Shown here one piece after another: positions 37,101 to 48,692 of a DNA stretch of 64,000 bases; position 1 is the stretch's first letter, and every line of letters starts with the position of its first letter. The stretch covers positions 310,001 to 374,000 of the forward strand of contig OX465282.1 in the NCBI GenBank assembly GCA_949987705.1. The letters run 5' to 3'. This DNA comes from Thereva unica (Eukaryota > Arthropoda > Insecta > Diptera > Therevidae). A model generated the notes under the pieces. The model did no database searches and was not told the origin of the DNA. It worked only from the letters and a program-made list of their open reading frames with translations. The position numbers were made by a program, and so were the translations under genes.

Positions 37101-37829
37101 TAAGATTCGACTATTTTATATTATTCTACATTTCATTTGTTGTTACGAACAAAATATTATATTAAAATGGAATTAAGTATATTTTGTACTAAAACAAACT
37201 TCCATATATAAGTTATAAAAGTAACAAAAAAAAATACCGTGAATATTATATATTATTTGTATCTAATTTATATAAAACAAACAAAAATTTTATATAACGA
37301 ATATATTTATATAAGAAATAATAATAATAATGAACTCATACATACCAAATTAAAAACTCATTATATTTGTTCGTATTTTTCAAAACATAATTAAGTAATA
37401 AGAAACTTAAAGTCTAAATTTTAATCAATTTTATATAAAAAAAAAAGAAAACAAATATTTAAGAAAACATCCATATATACATTTTTTAGCCAATAATGAG
37501 AAAGTAATGCAAAAGACAATTATAAATTAATTTTTTTATATCTATATAAGATATATACTAATAAAACCAGTTAATCATAAGTAAAAATTCAATATTAATA
37601 TATATATTTTATTTTTTTATAAATGGAGCACGCCTTATTAGTGGTGAAACATTTTTTTTTTAATTTTTTGAACATTCTGTTGGGAGTCAAAAGCTTACAT
37701 GCTTAATACTTAACTATTTCTGATGTGAATGCTCTTAGGTAACTAAAATAAAAACTGAAATATTTTGAAGCAAAGGTAAACCTTATAGTCAAGTAAAATA
37801 TTGTTTATTAAAATTTTCTACTTTTTTAG
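34151..37829. other. Intergenic sequence, mostly unrecognised
   Basis: Segments at 34180-34310 and 36365-36490 share a motif around 'cgagcacagcgg(g/t)gagtc' and are probably pieces of one repeat family. A 26-bp unit containing 'ttaggcactcgcgtctagat' occurs twice in tandem at 35290-35340. A small hairpin ('gcaaaacttgaa' and 'ttcaagttttgc') lies at about 35930-35982. The stretch 36780-37620 is very A/T-rich. No gene is seen. Confidence 0.45.
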
Positions 37830-38620
37830 CGGCTCAGAGGCCAGGACCGAGTCTCTCCACCGGTCCTGGTGTGATCCTGGTCGATGTTATCCAGTTTGGC
37901 AGCCCTAAACTCTGGGTGTCTTGTTATACGCCATTCTTCCAGCTAAGGTGTCTTCATCGCCATCGCGCTCATAGATCTTACCGCAGAGAACTTTCCGATC
38001 AGGTTCCTCTTCGCTCATAAGAGCTAGATGCCCTGTCCACCGGAGGCTACCGAGCTTTATTTTCTTCACATCTCCGTCACGATAGCTGTTGTAGCCTCTG
38101 AAATCGTCCTCACATAAAGGGCCAACAATTCTCAAAAGGACTTCTCTCAATCCCTGCTAAGAGGTTAGAGTGTTTTTTGCTAAGCCTTCACCGGAAAACC
38201 ATCGTGTTATAAAGCAGAAGTTTGGATGTCATGGTTAGATGCTTGGATTTGAACAGATTTGACAAATTAGGCTACGACTATTGACCCAAGGTACGTAAAT
38301 GATTTTACTACTTAAAATTCTCGCTCCTCTATCTTGATTGTGGGGCCAATGTTTGGCGTTATTGCAAACGAGAACACGATGAATTTAGTTTTGCTTTCAT
38401 TGATGTGAAGTCCTAGCTTTCGTGCCGCCCCGCTCAATCTGGATGAAACCTTCCTATACATCTCCTGATGTTCTACCCATGATATCAATGTCATCTGTAT
38501 AAGCCAGTAATTGTGGACGATTCAATGCACCCGGATGACTTTCTCCATTATCAGGTTGAAAGGGAGGCAGGACAGATCGTCCTCTTGTCGCAATAAATAA
38601 TATATTTGGTTGGTCCGAAC
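37830..38620 (-). pseudogene. RTE-like RT and 3' end relic
   Basis: Down the minus strand there is a palm motif close to YTDDIDIMGRT (about 38500-38470), then KLGLHINESKTKFIVF and, after a gap, REVLLRIVGPLCEDDFRGYN, KLGSLRWTGHLALMSEEEPDRK and the C-terminal tail to 37840. Order and motifs fit one RTE-like copy with frameshifts. Confidence 0.75.
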
Positions 38621-38639
38621 AGTACTCCGAAATCAGTAT

Positions 38640-39130
38640 GAAAATCTGAACAATTACCGATTTGTTTGGGCTGAAGCCACTCTGGTACTGTCCTATGATG
38701 TTTCTGGCTTTCCAGGTGAAGCCTTTAAACTACCGCCCAATAGCAATTACTTCTGTTCTCTCCAAAATCATGGAGACAATAATCAATTTAAGACTGCGAA
38801 AATATCTAGATTCCAAAGAAATCATACACGACAGGCAGCACGGCCTTAGACCAATCCTCTGCCAACCTTCTTATCTGTCTGATCGAGCATCTAAATCAAA
38901 GCATCGGTGAGTTTGGTCTAGTTGCTCTAGATATTTCCAAGGCTTTCGACAGAGTATGGCATCCGGCTCTGCTGTCCAAACTCCAAGCTATTGGTATCGG
39001 CTCAGTTTTAAGGAACTAGATTGAGCGCTTTCTTTCTGGCCGTTCAATTAATGTAGTATTGGATGTCGTTGAATCAAGCGATAAATTCTGGGCTTTTTAT
39101 GTACCGGGCAGTCTTCTGACATCTTGTCCC
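38640..39130 (+). pseudogene. Jockey/I-like RT fragment
   Basis: KPLNYRPIAITSVLSKIMET and YLDSKEIIHDRQHGLRP are followed in another frame by FGLVALDISKAFDRVWHPAL and ERFLSGRSINVVL. These are the fingers and first palm part of a non-LTR RT. The element is cut off before YADD. Confidence 0.75.
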
Positions 39131-42100
39131 GCTTGCTTTTTCTTCTTTATATAGAGGCCAATTCGAGCCTTGCCTTCCATCTTTATGGGCTGGGGCCCCA
39201 TAAGGATTTCGATGGTGGTTTTAGGGTCACAGTTCCGACTGTAGTGGCAATAGAAGAAGTATTTTTTCTCAGAGTTGCTTCCCCGACGTTTCGCCAACAG
39301 CACCACCTTCTTTGGAGACTATTTTGTTATTTGTATTGCATGGTTGGGCATTAGCGCTTGCCCCAGCTAGTAAGCTTGAGATAGTGGAGAGAGTCACCTT
39401 CTCGTTAAAAGAAGCTTCCCCTGCCGTCAGCCCAAAATTACAGTGCTCACCATCCTGACAACGTCATCTCTGTGAATTTTTAAGCGGTGCACTTTGTGGA
39501 GCATTCTCCACTCCTACATCCTTAGGGTCTTCTTTTGGACCCCTATCCTTTCAACATAATGCCAGTGGGGTTTTCTGCTGCAGGCTTGCTCCTTCCAAGG
39601 TTTAAGGCGGCCCATCATAGATGGCGCACCGACCCCTCCTGACCTGGGGTGTTCTGACCCCTGAGCCAATTCGGCTACCGCCTCCAGAAGACTTCCTTGC
39701 ACGGTAACTAGTTGTTTCGTAGTCAGAAGAGTCTCCGGATTGTTAGTCGCAAACACGCCAATTCTGACACTTCCGCTATTTGACAGAAGATCGTCATTTT
39801 CGTTCTAGACTTCATTATGGATGCGCACCACTTTTCTGAAGGCTATTCAAACCGTATGGAGAAAGCCTTCGCCCTTTTCGTCGGGTTATTATGCCCTAGA
39901 GAACATCCAGATGATCTAACCTTCTTCTTATTAAGAAAATCGGTATCCCTTTCTTCCTCGGGGGTCACGCAGACCCTACCAGCCTCTACACGGGAGTAGC
40001 CAGCTTCCAGATATCGCATAAAACGTTTTCGGGCTGCGCCACCCCGTCTTCTGAAAGCGGTCGTTTTTTCGAGTCGCCTCTCCGATTAGGTGCCCTTACT
40101 TCCCCAGGAGATTTAAGGAGATCTCCCAATGAAGGAGTGATCTCAACGTACTCCATCCATGGGTTTACGGGCTCAGACTGCCCTCTCTGAAGAAGAATCC
40201 CGAAAACTTTCCTTCACTGGGATCACATTCGACACCTTGAAGCATGGATCCAAAAATATCTAACTGGCATTGTAGGTTGTTCTTTTGGGAGCTGTAGGAG
40301 CCCCAGAAATGTTTGAAGCGTTAAGAAATGCTCCATTTTCAAAAGTTTTTTTAAGGTAACCACGAGCTCGGCGAGAAAGGACGGTCGCCCATGGCAGAGC
40401 TCTGTATCACCAATGGAAGGATAATTCAAACCGAAGTTCGTCTGGTATCCGAAGCCCATCGTGAGTAGTACATTCACGTAGTACCATTCATAACTTCAGC
40501 TCGAATGTTATCGAGTTTAGATCCGCCGTATTCAGTCTGCTCCATGGATCTCGAGCAGGATGTGGCCTAAGGCCATGTACGATCGGTCTTGGAATCAGTA
40601 CTCCCTGCTGGTACCGTGTTCGAGTTATATTGATGAGTACATAGACTTTGCTAGCTACAAACAACGCCCTCAAAAAGTGCCATCAAAATTTTATTTTTTG
40701 CTAAAAATTGTTTTTCGCATTCATTTTGGCGCCCCTTACCACCTGGCGCCGAGAACGACCGCTCCACTCGCTCTACCCTACGGCCGGCGCTGGTAAAGCC
40801 TTCCAATTTCTCAGTTAGCTCGCCATTTAGCACTTCATGAACGTGCTTTTCCCATCACTCCAAGGTGCATTTGGAATCGGTGGATTAGATATCTTTCCTT
40901 ATCCTTGTATGTGGAACGTGGGGTGATTTGCGCTATACCGCGGACTCTACGGTAGAACTCCCACGCCTGGGGGCGACCTCCTCTGCATTTCAGAACTAGT
41001 AAAGGTCCGGTGTTTACAAACTATTGACTCCCACTGTATTTACTTTTAATTGTTTAATTAAATTTTTATTTATATTCTCGTTTTTATTCAATTTCGTTTT
41101 TATTTAAAAAATACAAAATAATTAAAGATATTTACAAATTTAAAATTTAATAAAAAAAATGATAAATTCGTCTTTTTTATATCAATTTTTTTAGAAAAAA
41201 AAAGAGAAAAAATTAAATTTGATCTTATATAAGCAAGAAAAATAACACCAATTTATTACATATACATAAATATATATATAAAAGTAATATTTAGAAATAC
41301 AGAAACAAACAAAAGATTCTCGTAAATTTATACATATATTTAAAAAAAAAGAAACAAGATAAATATAAAAGTATATTATATATTTATGAAATAAATCTAC
41401 TCAAATAATTACAATACCAAAGTTAAAATTAAATTATAAATGAAAATATTTCTTTTTTTATTTATATTTAATAAAAAAAAAGAATTTCTTTAAAAAATAA
41501 ATAAAAAAAATAAAATATGAAAAAAATGGAGAACTGTTTTACTGAATTAAAAATAAAAAAATAAATGTGTAAGTAAATTTTTTTTATCAAAAGCGATTTT
41601 CAATATTAGAACATTTAAAATCAAAATTATATAAATGTAAACTTAGGTATTCGTTATGTCGTTATATTTTATACTTTTATGAAGAAACAACAACAAAACT
41701 TAAGAATAAGTTGTTCAATATTTTTTTCTTTCATCGCAGTTAAAAATAAAAACAAATCACTATATATTTTTTTGTAATAAATAAAAAACAAAAGAATTTA
41801 AAAAATATTTGCTTCTGTTTTTAGAAGCGTTCTTCGATATAAAAAAAGAGAAAACTTACAACTAAAATAAAAACAAATGAAAAAGAGAAAGTGAACAATG
41901 ATTTAAAAATAAAATCTAAATATTAACAATTTTGAAAGCAAGATAAAATCAAAAATTGCACTGATTGATTGCATTTGTTTGAATAAATAATGTGAAATTG
42001 AGAAGTTTTAGATATTTTATATAAAACAAACCCAAATTGCATTGGTTTTCAAGATTCTAGCCAAATATGCTGGCCAGACCGCATGGATCCAGATCAGTTG

Positions 42101-43860
42101 AATTTTCCAAAAATTAATTCAAAGGGTACCGGCCCTTTTTTGTGATCTGTCCAAGGCAGGGCGCTCAGAATGAATTTTAATTTATAGATAACCTGGCAGG
42201 TCCCTAACAATTTCCTATACAAAAAAGGGCTGCTCCAGAACCTTCAAAAAATCGCTAAAAATCCAAAGGGTGTACCCAGTGGCATTGCTTTGCACGTTTT
42301 TGTCAAGGTGCTCAGATTTAAACGTATGATGCCTCATTGTAAAAGGCTCGCTCTCCTGAATCTAGGGTTAGTTGAGTTATGCCCTTTTGTATGGCATGCC
42401 CCTTTCTTCATCTTCTTCGTTCTTCGAAACCACCCCAAATAAAGAAGTTGCATTCGAGGTGACGCCGAATGTAAGGTGTGGAACACTAGGGAGTGGCATA
42501 GCTTACCAGAGCTGCGTCTAGACTATTTACTCGCTCCTGCATGCTGGTTATGTGGGACTTGAACCCACTAAAACTAAGCCTGATCTTCCACTCTCCTCGC
42601 GTGACTGGCCTTTTTAGAACAGCGTCGCGGCGATGTATCAGCTTTTATCTAGCTGCTAATACTCCTGGCGTTCCTTTGTCTTCTTCTCGGATTCGGCTTC
42701 TTCCAGCCTCGTTCCACTCTCCTCCATTCACCCTCGTTCCTCATCATGTGCCCTTAAAAGTTTTTCAGTGTGGGTATCATCCCCACTATTATGCACGCTA
42801 TATCTTTGCACGTGGTCCTGTATGCGTAGAACTCGCGGAGTACGCTTAGTCTGCATATGGCGCTCTATTTTCTATCGCTAGCCGTCCTGTTCAACGCTGC
42901 TCCTACACTAGCGCTTTGTACAGTACAACTGAACTAGTCACCTTCACCATCAGGAGGCGATGACTCGGTCTAGCGCCCCAAGTTGGGCCGCATTTTTAGG
43001 AGTACTGCACGCATAGCAGGCAGCGACTGCCAAAAACGAATAGAATGCACGGCTTTAAATGAAGGTACACATTCTGACGACCACTGCGATAACGACGACG
43101 TCCGGCCAAATCAATTTAGACCAAATCAATCCAATTTCTATTTCGTAGGCATCGCCTGTCAAAGTGCATGGCACCTTAGTTAGGGTGGCTGTGGCTCCCA
43201 GACCACCTTTCAGGTCATATTTTAATCTCGTACATAACATCGTTCGCGCACAACTCGATTTCATCGAGGTGCCCTACAAGCACATGCTTTTAGAAACAGA
43301 CCAAATAACACCTTTCGAGGGGATTGTGTTTATCTGACTACTGACTAAATTTTTAGCTCGCTTCTTCGACCGCGAAAAAGCCTTCCCAAGGACCGCCCAG
43401 TGCAAATGTACAATCTGCACATATGCGTAGCTCGGCATTGGAGATGCTAGTAAGTCGGCTTTGGTTTTGCTGGCTATCACCTCCACCTGTAGATAAAGGA
43501 AGGAGTAGTGGGTGCAGTAAAATTCTTCTTGATGGACGTTTCTAAGTAGTTGCTGCCATGTCTCTCAGTTGCTGCGTATTAAATAATTTATTTCTTAACA
43601 CCAAATGATGATTTGACTTTCCTGATGGGGGTATAGTTCTCAGAAATAATTTTAATTTTACAGCAGTGCAGACACAGGCCGTCGAATATAATATACATAC
43701 ATAAGTAAGGTAAGAAATATAAAAAATCTTGTGTATACTTCAATTTTGTAATACAATATTTTATACTTTTATGTCAACATATGTTATGTCATGGTTTCGC
43801 ATTATATTGTCTTTAGAAATAATTAGTTTTAAATCAAAGCCGCTCTTACATAAAAGGTAG
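39131..43860. other. Intergenic sequence, probable retroelement scraps and an A/T-rich block
   Basis: 39500-40860 is GC-richer than its surroundings and may hold ORF1-type retrotransposon remains, but I see no sure motif. 41040-42010 is an extremely A/T-rich block with many short A runs and nothing else recognised. 42480-43560 includes scraps that look like a Jockey-like 3' end but are too decayed to classify. Confidence 0.35.
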
Positions 43861-44860
43861 AGTTTTTGATACGTTCTCTGAGGTATCGCCCTATCATACT
43901 TCGCGGAATCTATCATGACTCCTGGAAACTGGATCATGTTCAGCCTATACCGGAAAAAATTACCGCAATTACTTCTATTCAATTACTTCTAGCCGAGCAG
44001 AGCATCTCAACCAAAGTATGCACCGATTCGGTGAATCTGGGCGGGTTGCTCTAGCTATCTTCAAGGCTTTTGATAGAGTATGGCATCCCGCTCTGTTAAC
44101 TAAACTCGCTATTAAAGCTAGACTCTGTTCTAAAGAACTGCATTAAGAGGTTTCTTTCTGGTCGTTCAATCAAAGTTGTATTGAATGGTGTCAAATCTAA
44201 CCCCCACACCATCTCCCAAGTATTCTCTACCTGCTCTTAATCTCCTCCGTGCTGATGACGCACTCTACCTTACTCCTATGGCTTCGATAATGTAAGGTTG
44301 TCTACATCATCGTAAAGTCATGTCCAATTGAACAAACACATCGAACTTATTCTTGATTGGGGCCGCAAGAATCGTGTCGAATTGAAAGCATTAAAAACGA
44401 AGCTCTGTCTCATCTTCAATAAAACTTGCGCCATTCCTCCTTCTTTTTCAGTGGGCAATAAGACCCTAACGGCAGAACGATCTCTAAATATCCTAGGCAT
44501 AACATTAGCCTAGCATTAGGCATAATATCTGCGCTAGAATAACCACACATTCTGAATTGCCAAACAAGCACCACAGTGTCTGGGACTCCTTAAAACGTGC
44601 AAATTCCTCCTTCAGTCGTCGGCTATTGCTACAATCTACAAATCATACATTTGTCCCCGACTCGAATACAACTTGTACATCTGAACCACCTTAGCTTGGC
44701 TGGACATGGTGCAGCCACCGTAAGAATGTAGCAGCTCTTGCAAAATTTTACCGCTTTTACCATAACAACTGTTCCACTGAAATAAGTAACCTTATGCCTA
44801 CATGGCAACATTTCTCCCGCAACGAACAAAGTGTGACTCCTAAGCTGAGTCTCTCATATA
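43860..44860 (+). pseudogene. Jockey-like RT relic
   Basis: Plus-strand pieces in order: a decayed GLL..SSRLLIEYGIP (palm A region), IKRFLSGRSIKVVLNGVKS, an ADDALYLTP-like remnant of YADD near 44255, then ELILDWGRKNRVELKALKTK, LTAERSLNILGITLA and CPRLEYNLYI. The end resembles the NVAAL.K.YR.YH region at 30881. Many frameshifts are present. Confidence 0.7.
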
Positions 44861-44862
44861 AA

Positions 44863-47140
44863 AAATATCTGCTTACATATAACCCTCTTCTAATTATTTT
44901 TAAATTTTCTTTCCAGGTACTGGTGGTTGATCAGCTTCTCAACTAAAAAAAAACAATTGGCATAAGGAATGCAAGAAATAATCCCCGCATTTTTGGGAAT
45001 TATGTCTACCACCAGTCACGCAAAGCTTGGTGTCAAACCACTGACATATAGTAATGGACTGCTGATTGACGATGCTGAATGGCACCATTTTTCTCCAGAA
45101 ATAGAAAACCTTTTTTATGCAAACAAAAAAATTTTCTTCGAATTTAAGAGAAAATAAGTGATAAGATGTTTGTTATAATTAACGGAAATAAATTTCCATC
45201 ACTCATTTTTATTTATTCGCAGTTTTTTCATGAAATAAATGCATTTAGTCCAAAACCGTGACGGTTATTTCCCCTGTTTAACGAAGTTTTCAAAATAGCT
45301 CAAGAGTGAGACAGAAGAACGAAAACTATACCTGTCTATTTTTCTCTAATTATGTTTATATCGCTGACATGCGCTGGCGATTACAGTTCATTGGGATTTA
45401 ACGTGGGAGCGAGTCAGGAATAGTTTTTGGTGCCATTTTGTTGTATGGGATTTTGCTCATTTAGCAGTCCATTACTATATGTATGTCAGTGTGTCAAACT
45501 CTATTGAATCCAGCGCATAGATAATTTGATGGCTTCGGCAGAGCCCTGTGATCGTCACGGGGTCTACAGAAGACAACCATGTTTGGACATATTCCACCAT
45601 CACAGAACCCAAGGCAACACATGGAGTCTTAGGGTGGTGGTATCTCACCAGGCATACCTTTCTACCAAATTAAGACAGTGAAAGTGTAGGTCACGAGATC
45701 TAGGGCTTAACCGATCGTTCATACTGGCATATACCTACAAGATCTTGACTTGAATTTTATATACATATTTGGACAGCCCAGGAGCAATTAGAGCAATAAA
45801 TTCACAAAGAACCAAGTCTAAATTAGTTCACGGCTGCCAAGGCACACCTGTGAAGCTCCTCTGGAGCATTCTATCCGCCTTCTTTCTCTCCACCTCTTTT
45901 TCCTACCCATTACACCATGGCGTGAAAAAAAAACATCAATGACGTGATGTCGTAAAAAATGCAATTTCCAATTTACACGTAATTTTCACATAAAAAATAT
46001 TTTATAAAATGTATAATTTCATTTCTTTAAAATAAAGACAAAAAAATTCCATAAAAATGCATTTTTCTTATTAACAAAACTTTTGAATCTACTTCTCATT
46101 GTAATCGCTGACATATCATACAGGATCCCTTATTTTTGTCTAAAAGGTCGTTTTCGGATATTTGGTTGGGGGAATCCGACTCGGATATCCCAAAAAATTG
46201 CATACTTTCAGGCAAAATTTCACCGAAAACATCGTTTTATAGAAATCGCAGGGATCCTGTATGATATGTCAGCGATTACAATGAGAAGTAGATTCAAAAG
46301 TTTTGTTAATAAGAAAAATGCATTTTTATGGAATTTTTTTGTCTTTATTTTAAAGAAATGAAATTATACATTTTATAAAATATCTTTTTATGTGAAAATT
46401 ACATGTCAGAAATTACATTTTGTACATTTATACATATATAATTATCCATTTTAAAAATATTTTTTTATGAGAAAATTAAAGAGACCAGAATTGCATTCAT
46501 CTGTCATTGTTGTTTTTTTTATTCACGCCATGATGCAATTTTTGGTAGAAAATGAACTGGAGAGACAGAAAGTGCATAGAATGCTCCAGAGGAGCTTCAC
46601 AGGTGTGCCTTGGCAGCGGTGAACTAATTAAGACTTGGTTCTTTGTGAATTTATTGCCCTAATTGCTCCTGGGCTGCCCATATTATGTAGTAATAAAAAC
46701 CGCTACTTGACGCAGGAATTTGTGAAGATCTTGTAGGTATATCGCAGCCCCAGATCCCGACACCGTCTTAATTTGATAGAAAGCTATGCCTAATGCCGAT
46801 GTCACAATACTAAGGTCCCATATGTAGCCTTGAGCCCTAAGATGGTGGTGTAAATTATATCCAAAAGTGGTTGCCGTCTGTAGAGCCCATGATGATCGCC
46901 AAGCTCTGAGGAAGTCCTGCGCATCAAATTATCTAAGTATGCGCTGGTTTCAATGGAGGTTGGCACCTACAACTTCAGAAAAGCCCAAGCTTTGCGCAAC
47001 TGGTATATGGTAGACATAATTCCCAAAAATGCGGAGATTATTTCTTGCATTCCTTATGCCAGTTGAGAAGCTGATCAACCATCGGAATCTGGAAGGAAAA
47101 TTTAAAAGCAATTAGAAAGGGTTTATGTAAGCAGATATGG
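44863..47140. repeat. 2.3 kb imperfect inverted repeat (palindrome)
   Basis: From the centre near 46180 the two sides are reverse complements. The inner arms hold 'acttctcattgtaatcgctg' and 'acatatcatacaggatccc'. Farther out, both arms hold the RNase H segment 'agcaattagagcaataa' (45780 and, inverted, about 46665), 'cgcatagataatttgatg' (about 45525 and 46935) and 'cttctcaactaaaa'/'gttgagaagctgatcaacca' (about 44940 and 47075). The left arm is longer because of a 453-bp insertion at 45039-45491. A second copy of the core is at 50965-51475. The outer arms derive from the RNase H-bearing retrotransposon family of 15085-15917. Confidence 0.8.
45039..45491. mobile_element. 453-bp hAT-like MITE
   Basis: The left end CACTGACATATAGTAATGGA, continuing into 'ctgct', is mirrored by 'agcagtccattactatatgtatgtcagtg'. 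It is flanked by a perfect 8-bp duplication TGTCAAAC at 45031-45038 and 45492-45499. The opposite arm of the surrounding palindrome lacks the element. No transposase frame is seen. Confidence 0.9.
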
Positions 47141-47191
47141 ATAATAACTATGGGCTATAAAGGGACCATGCAGAGTAATTGTGGGGGTTTA

Positions 47192-47350
47192 CCCGGGGGC
47201 TAGACAGTCATTTTTTTAATTGCAATATTGCATTGCAGTAGTAAAATTGATCGTCTAGTCCCTACTGCAATATGCAATGCAATATTGCAGCAGGGGCTAG
47301 ACGATCAATTTTACTATTGCAATTGAAAAATTGATCGTCTAGCCCCCGGG
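47192..47350. repeat. 159-bp PIF/Harbinger-like MITE
   Basis: CCCGGGGGCTAGAC at the left is mirrored by GTCTAGCCCCCGGG at the right. The interior repeats 'gcaatattgcattgca' and 'gatcgtctag' in both orientations. TTA flanks both sides (47189-47191, 47351-47353), fitting a TWA duplication. Confidence 0.8.
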
Positions 47351-48071
47351 TTAGGCAACTATAAATTTGACTTACGAACCGAGTCGCAGCTTCGAGGATC
47401 CAATTGAAAAACTGTTGTGCACTTCGTGGCAAATGTCCGGCACGTTGCCAGGGCCAGGCACAGTTCACCCGACAGCCATGTAGTGAACGAGCTTAAATAC
47501 CTAGCAACACAGCATGCAGCGACTTGATAAAGTTCTTCAATGCTACAAAGTGTCTTCAAGTCTAAAAGCTGCAACCAGCCTAGTGGCCAGGACAATAAAT
47601 TGTTGGGTGCACTAAATGGAGGCCAGCAGAGTATGTGGACCTCGCTACTTTAACCAACCACGGTCACATCAGGATGGAGAACAACCCTAACCTAGAACGA
47701 ATCATTGACCCAGAAATTGCGAGAAATAATAGCAGACTCAAAGAGGATGTACTGCGTTTCCATGAGCCGGGGTAGAATTTTGAGCAAACAGGAAACTTCT
47801 TCCGCCATTTTCTCGGCGGCTCTAAGTTAGTGACAGATAATTAATTTTACATCGTGTCGCGTCGTTGATAAGTGCAGTAAGGACTCAAACACATAAGCAA
47901 AACCCAACTAGCTTCGCTGAATTTTCTTGGATTTAATGAAATTGTACTCACCTTGCGTTTCTACTTCCCTGCCTTATTTTGCGTAAACCCAGAGTAAAGT
48001 TTGCATGGAACAGAGTTGCATCAATAGTTGGATTCTGTTGGGCGATATTTTTTGCTCCCGAGTACTCCTGA

Positions 48072-48470
48072 GCCATCTATTTTTGAGTAGTTAAAGCTCG
48101 CAAATCTATCAGAAATGCTATGCATTAGGTGTGTTCGCGTACTCGCCTGCGGGTTCCTACGGAACAGAACAGAAATCTGGCGGTTTCGGGCGCTTTCTGG
48201 CGCCCGATGGAACCCGTAGGCGAGTACGCGAACACACCTATTTCTACTAGCAGTGAAATACACTCTATCTATTTTTGAGTAGTTTAAGCTCGCAAACCTG
48301 CTAAGACTGAAATACACTCTATTTTTGAGTAGTTAAAGCTCGTAAACCTAGCAGAAATGTTATGCATTTCTACTAGGAGTGAAATACACTCTATCTATTT
48401 TTGAGTAGTTAAAGCTCGCAAACCTAACAGAAATTTAATCCATTTCTACTAGGAGTTACATACACCCAAA
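48072..48470. repeat. Tandem repeat of about 80 bp, four units
   Basis: Each unit contains 'ctatttttgagtagttaaag', 'ctcgcaaacct', 'cagaaat', 'gcatttctactagg' and 'gtgaaatacactc'. Units start near 48076, 48267, 48318 and 48396; the second is shortened to about 50 bp. The first unit is split by the MITE at 48128-48238. The array ends 200 bp before the RpL27A initiator. Confidence 0.8.
48128..48238. repeat. 111-bp palindromic MITE in the tandem array
   Basis: GGTGTGTTCGCGTACTCGCC at the left is mirrored by GGCGAGTACGCGAACACACC at the right, with 'gggttcc' and 'ggaaccc' continuing the arms. It interrupts 'atgcat|ttctac' of a repeat unit, and TA lies on each side. Confidence 0.85.
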
Positions 48471-48668
48471 TAAGATCAATTTTCTTAAATTTTAATTTAA
48501 GTGTAATAAACTAAAATGTTTTTTGACAATACAAATTTATAAATATACAACGGATGATGCAATTACACCGATGAATGTTCTTCTCAGTGATTACAGCGCC
48601 ATAAGTTTATTGAAAATAAACCTAGAAGCAAAACTAACCAAGAACGATCGTGGCCAGCTTCACGATAT

Positions 48669-48692
48669 ACCTTTCTTTCAAAATCTTTCAAG
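48669..48692 (+). promoter_or_regulatory. RpL27A: TCT-type initiator and 5' TOP of RpL27A
   Basis: ACCTTTCTTTC lies 22 bp before the start codon. It matches the polypyrimidine (TCT) initiator used by fly ribosomal-protein genes, with transcription expected at the C of CTTTCTTT (48671). The short pyrimidine-rich leader would be a 5' TOP, which links translation to growth signalling. The start site is inferred. Confidence 0.6.

Noticed and set aside
42536..42640. A tRNA-like T arm (GTGGGTTCAAGTCCCAC on the minus strand)
   Set aside because: No matching acceptor 5' strand, D arm or anticodon arm can be folded at the right distances upstream.
46083..46361. A 92-residue plus-strand open frame as a gene
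   Set aside because: It lies across the centre of the palindrome, and the frame arises from the two arms of the inverted repeat.
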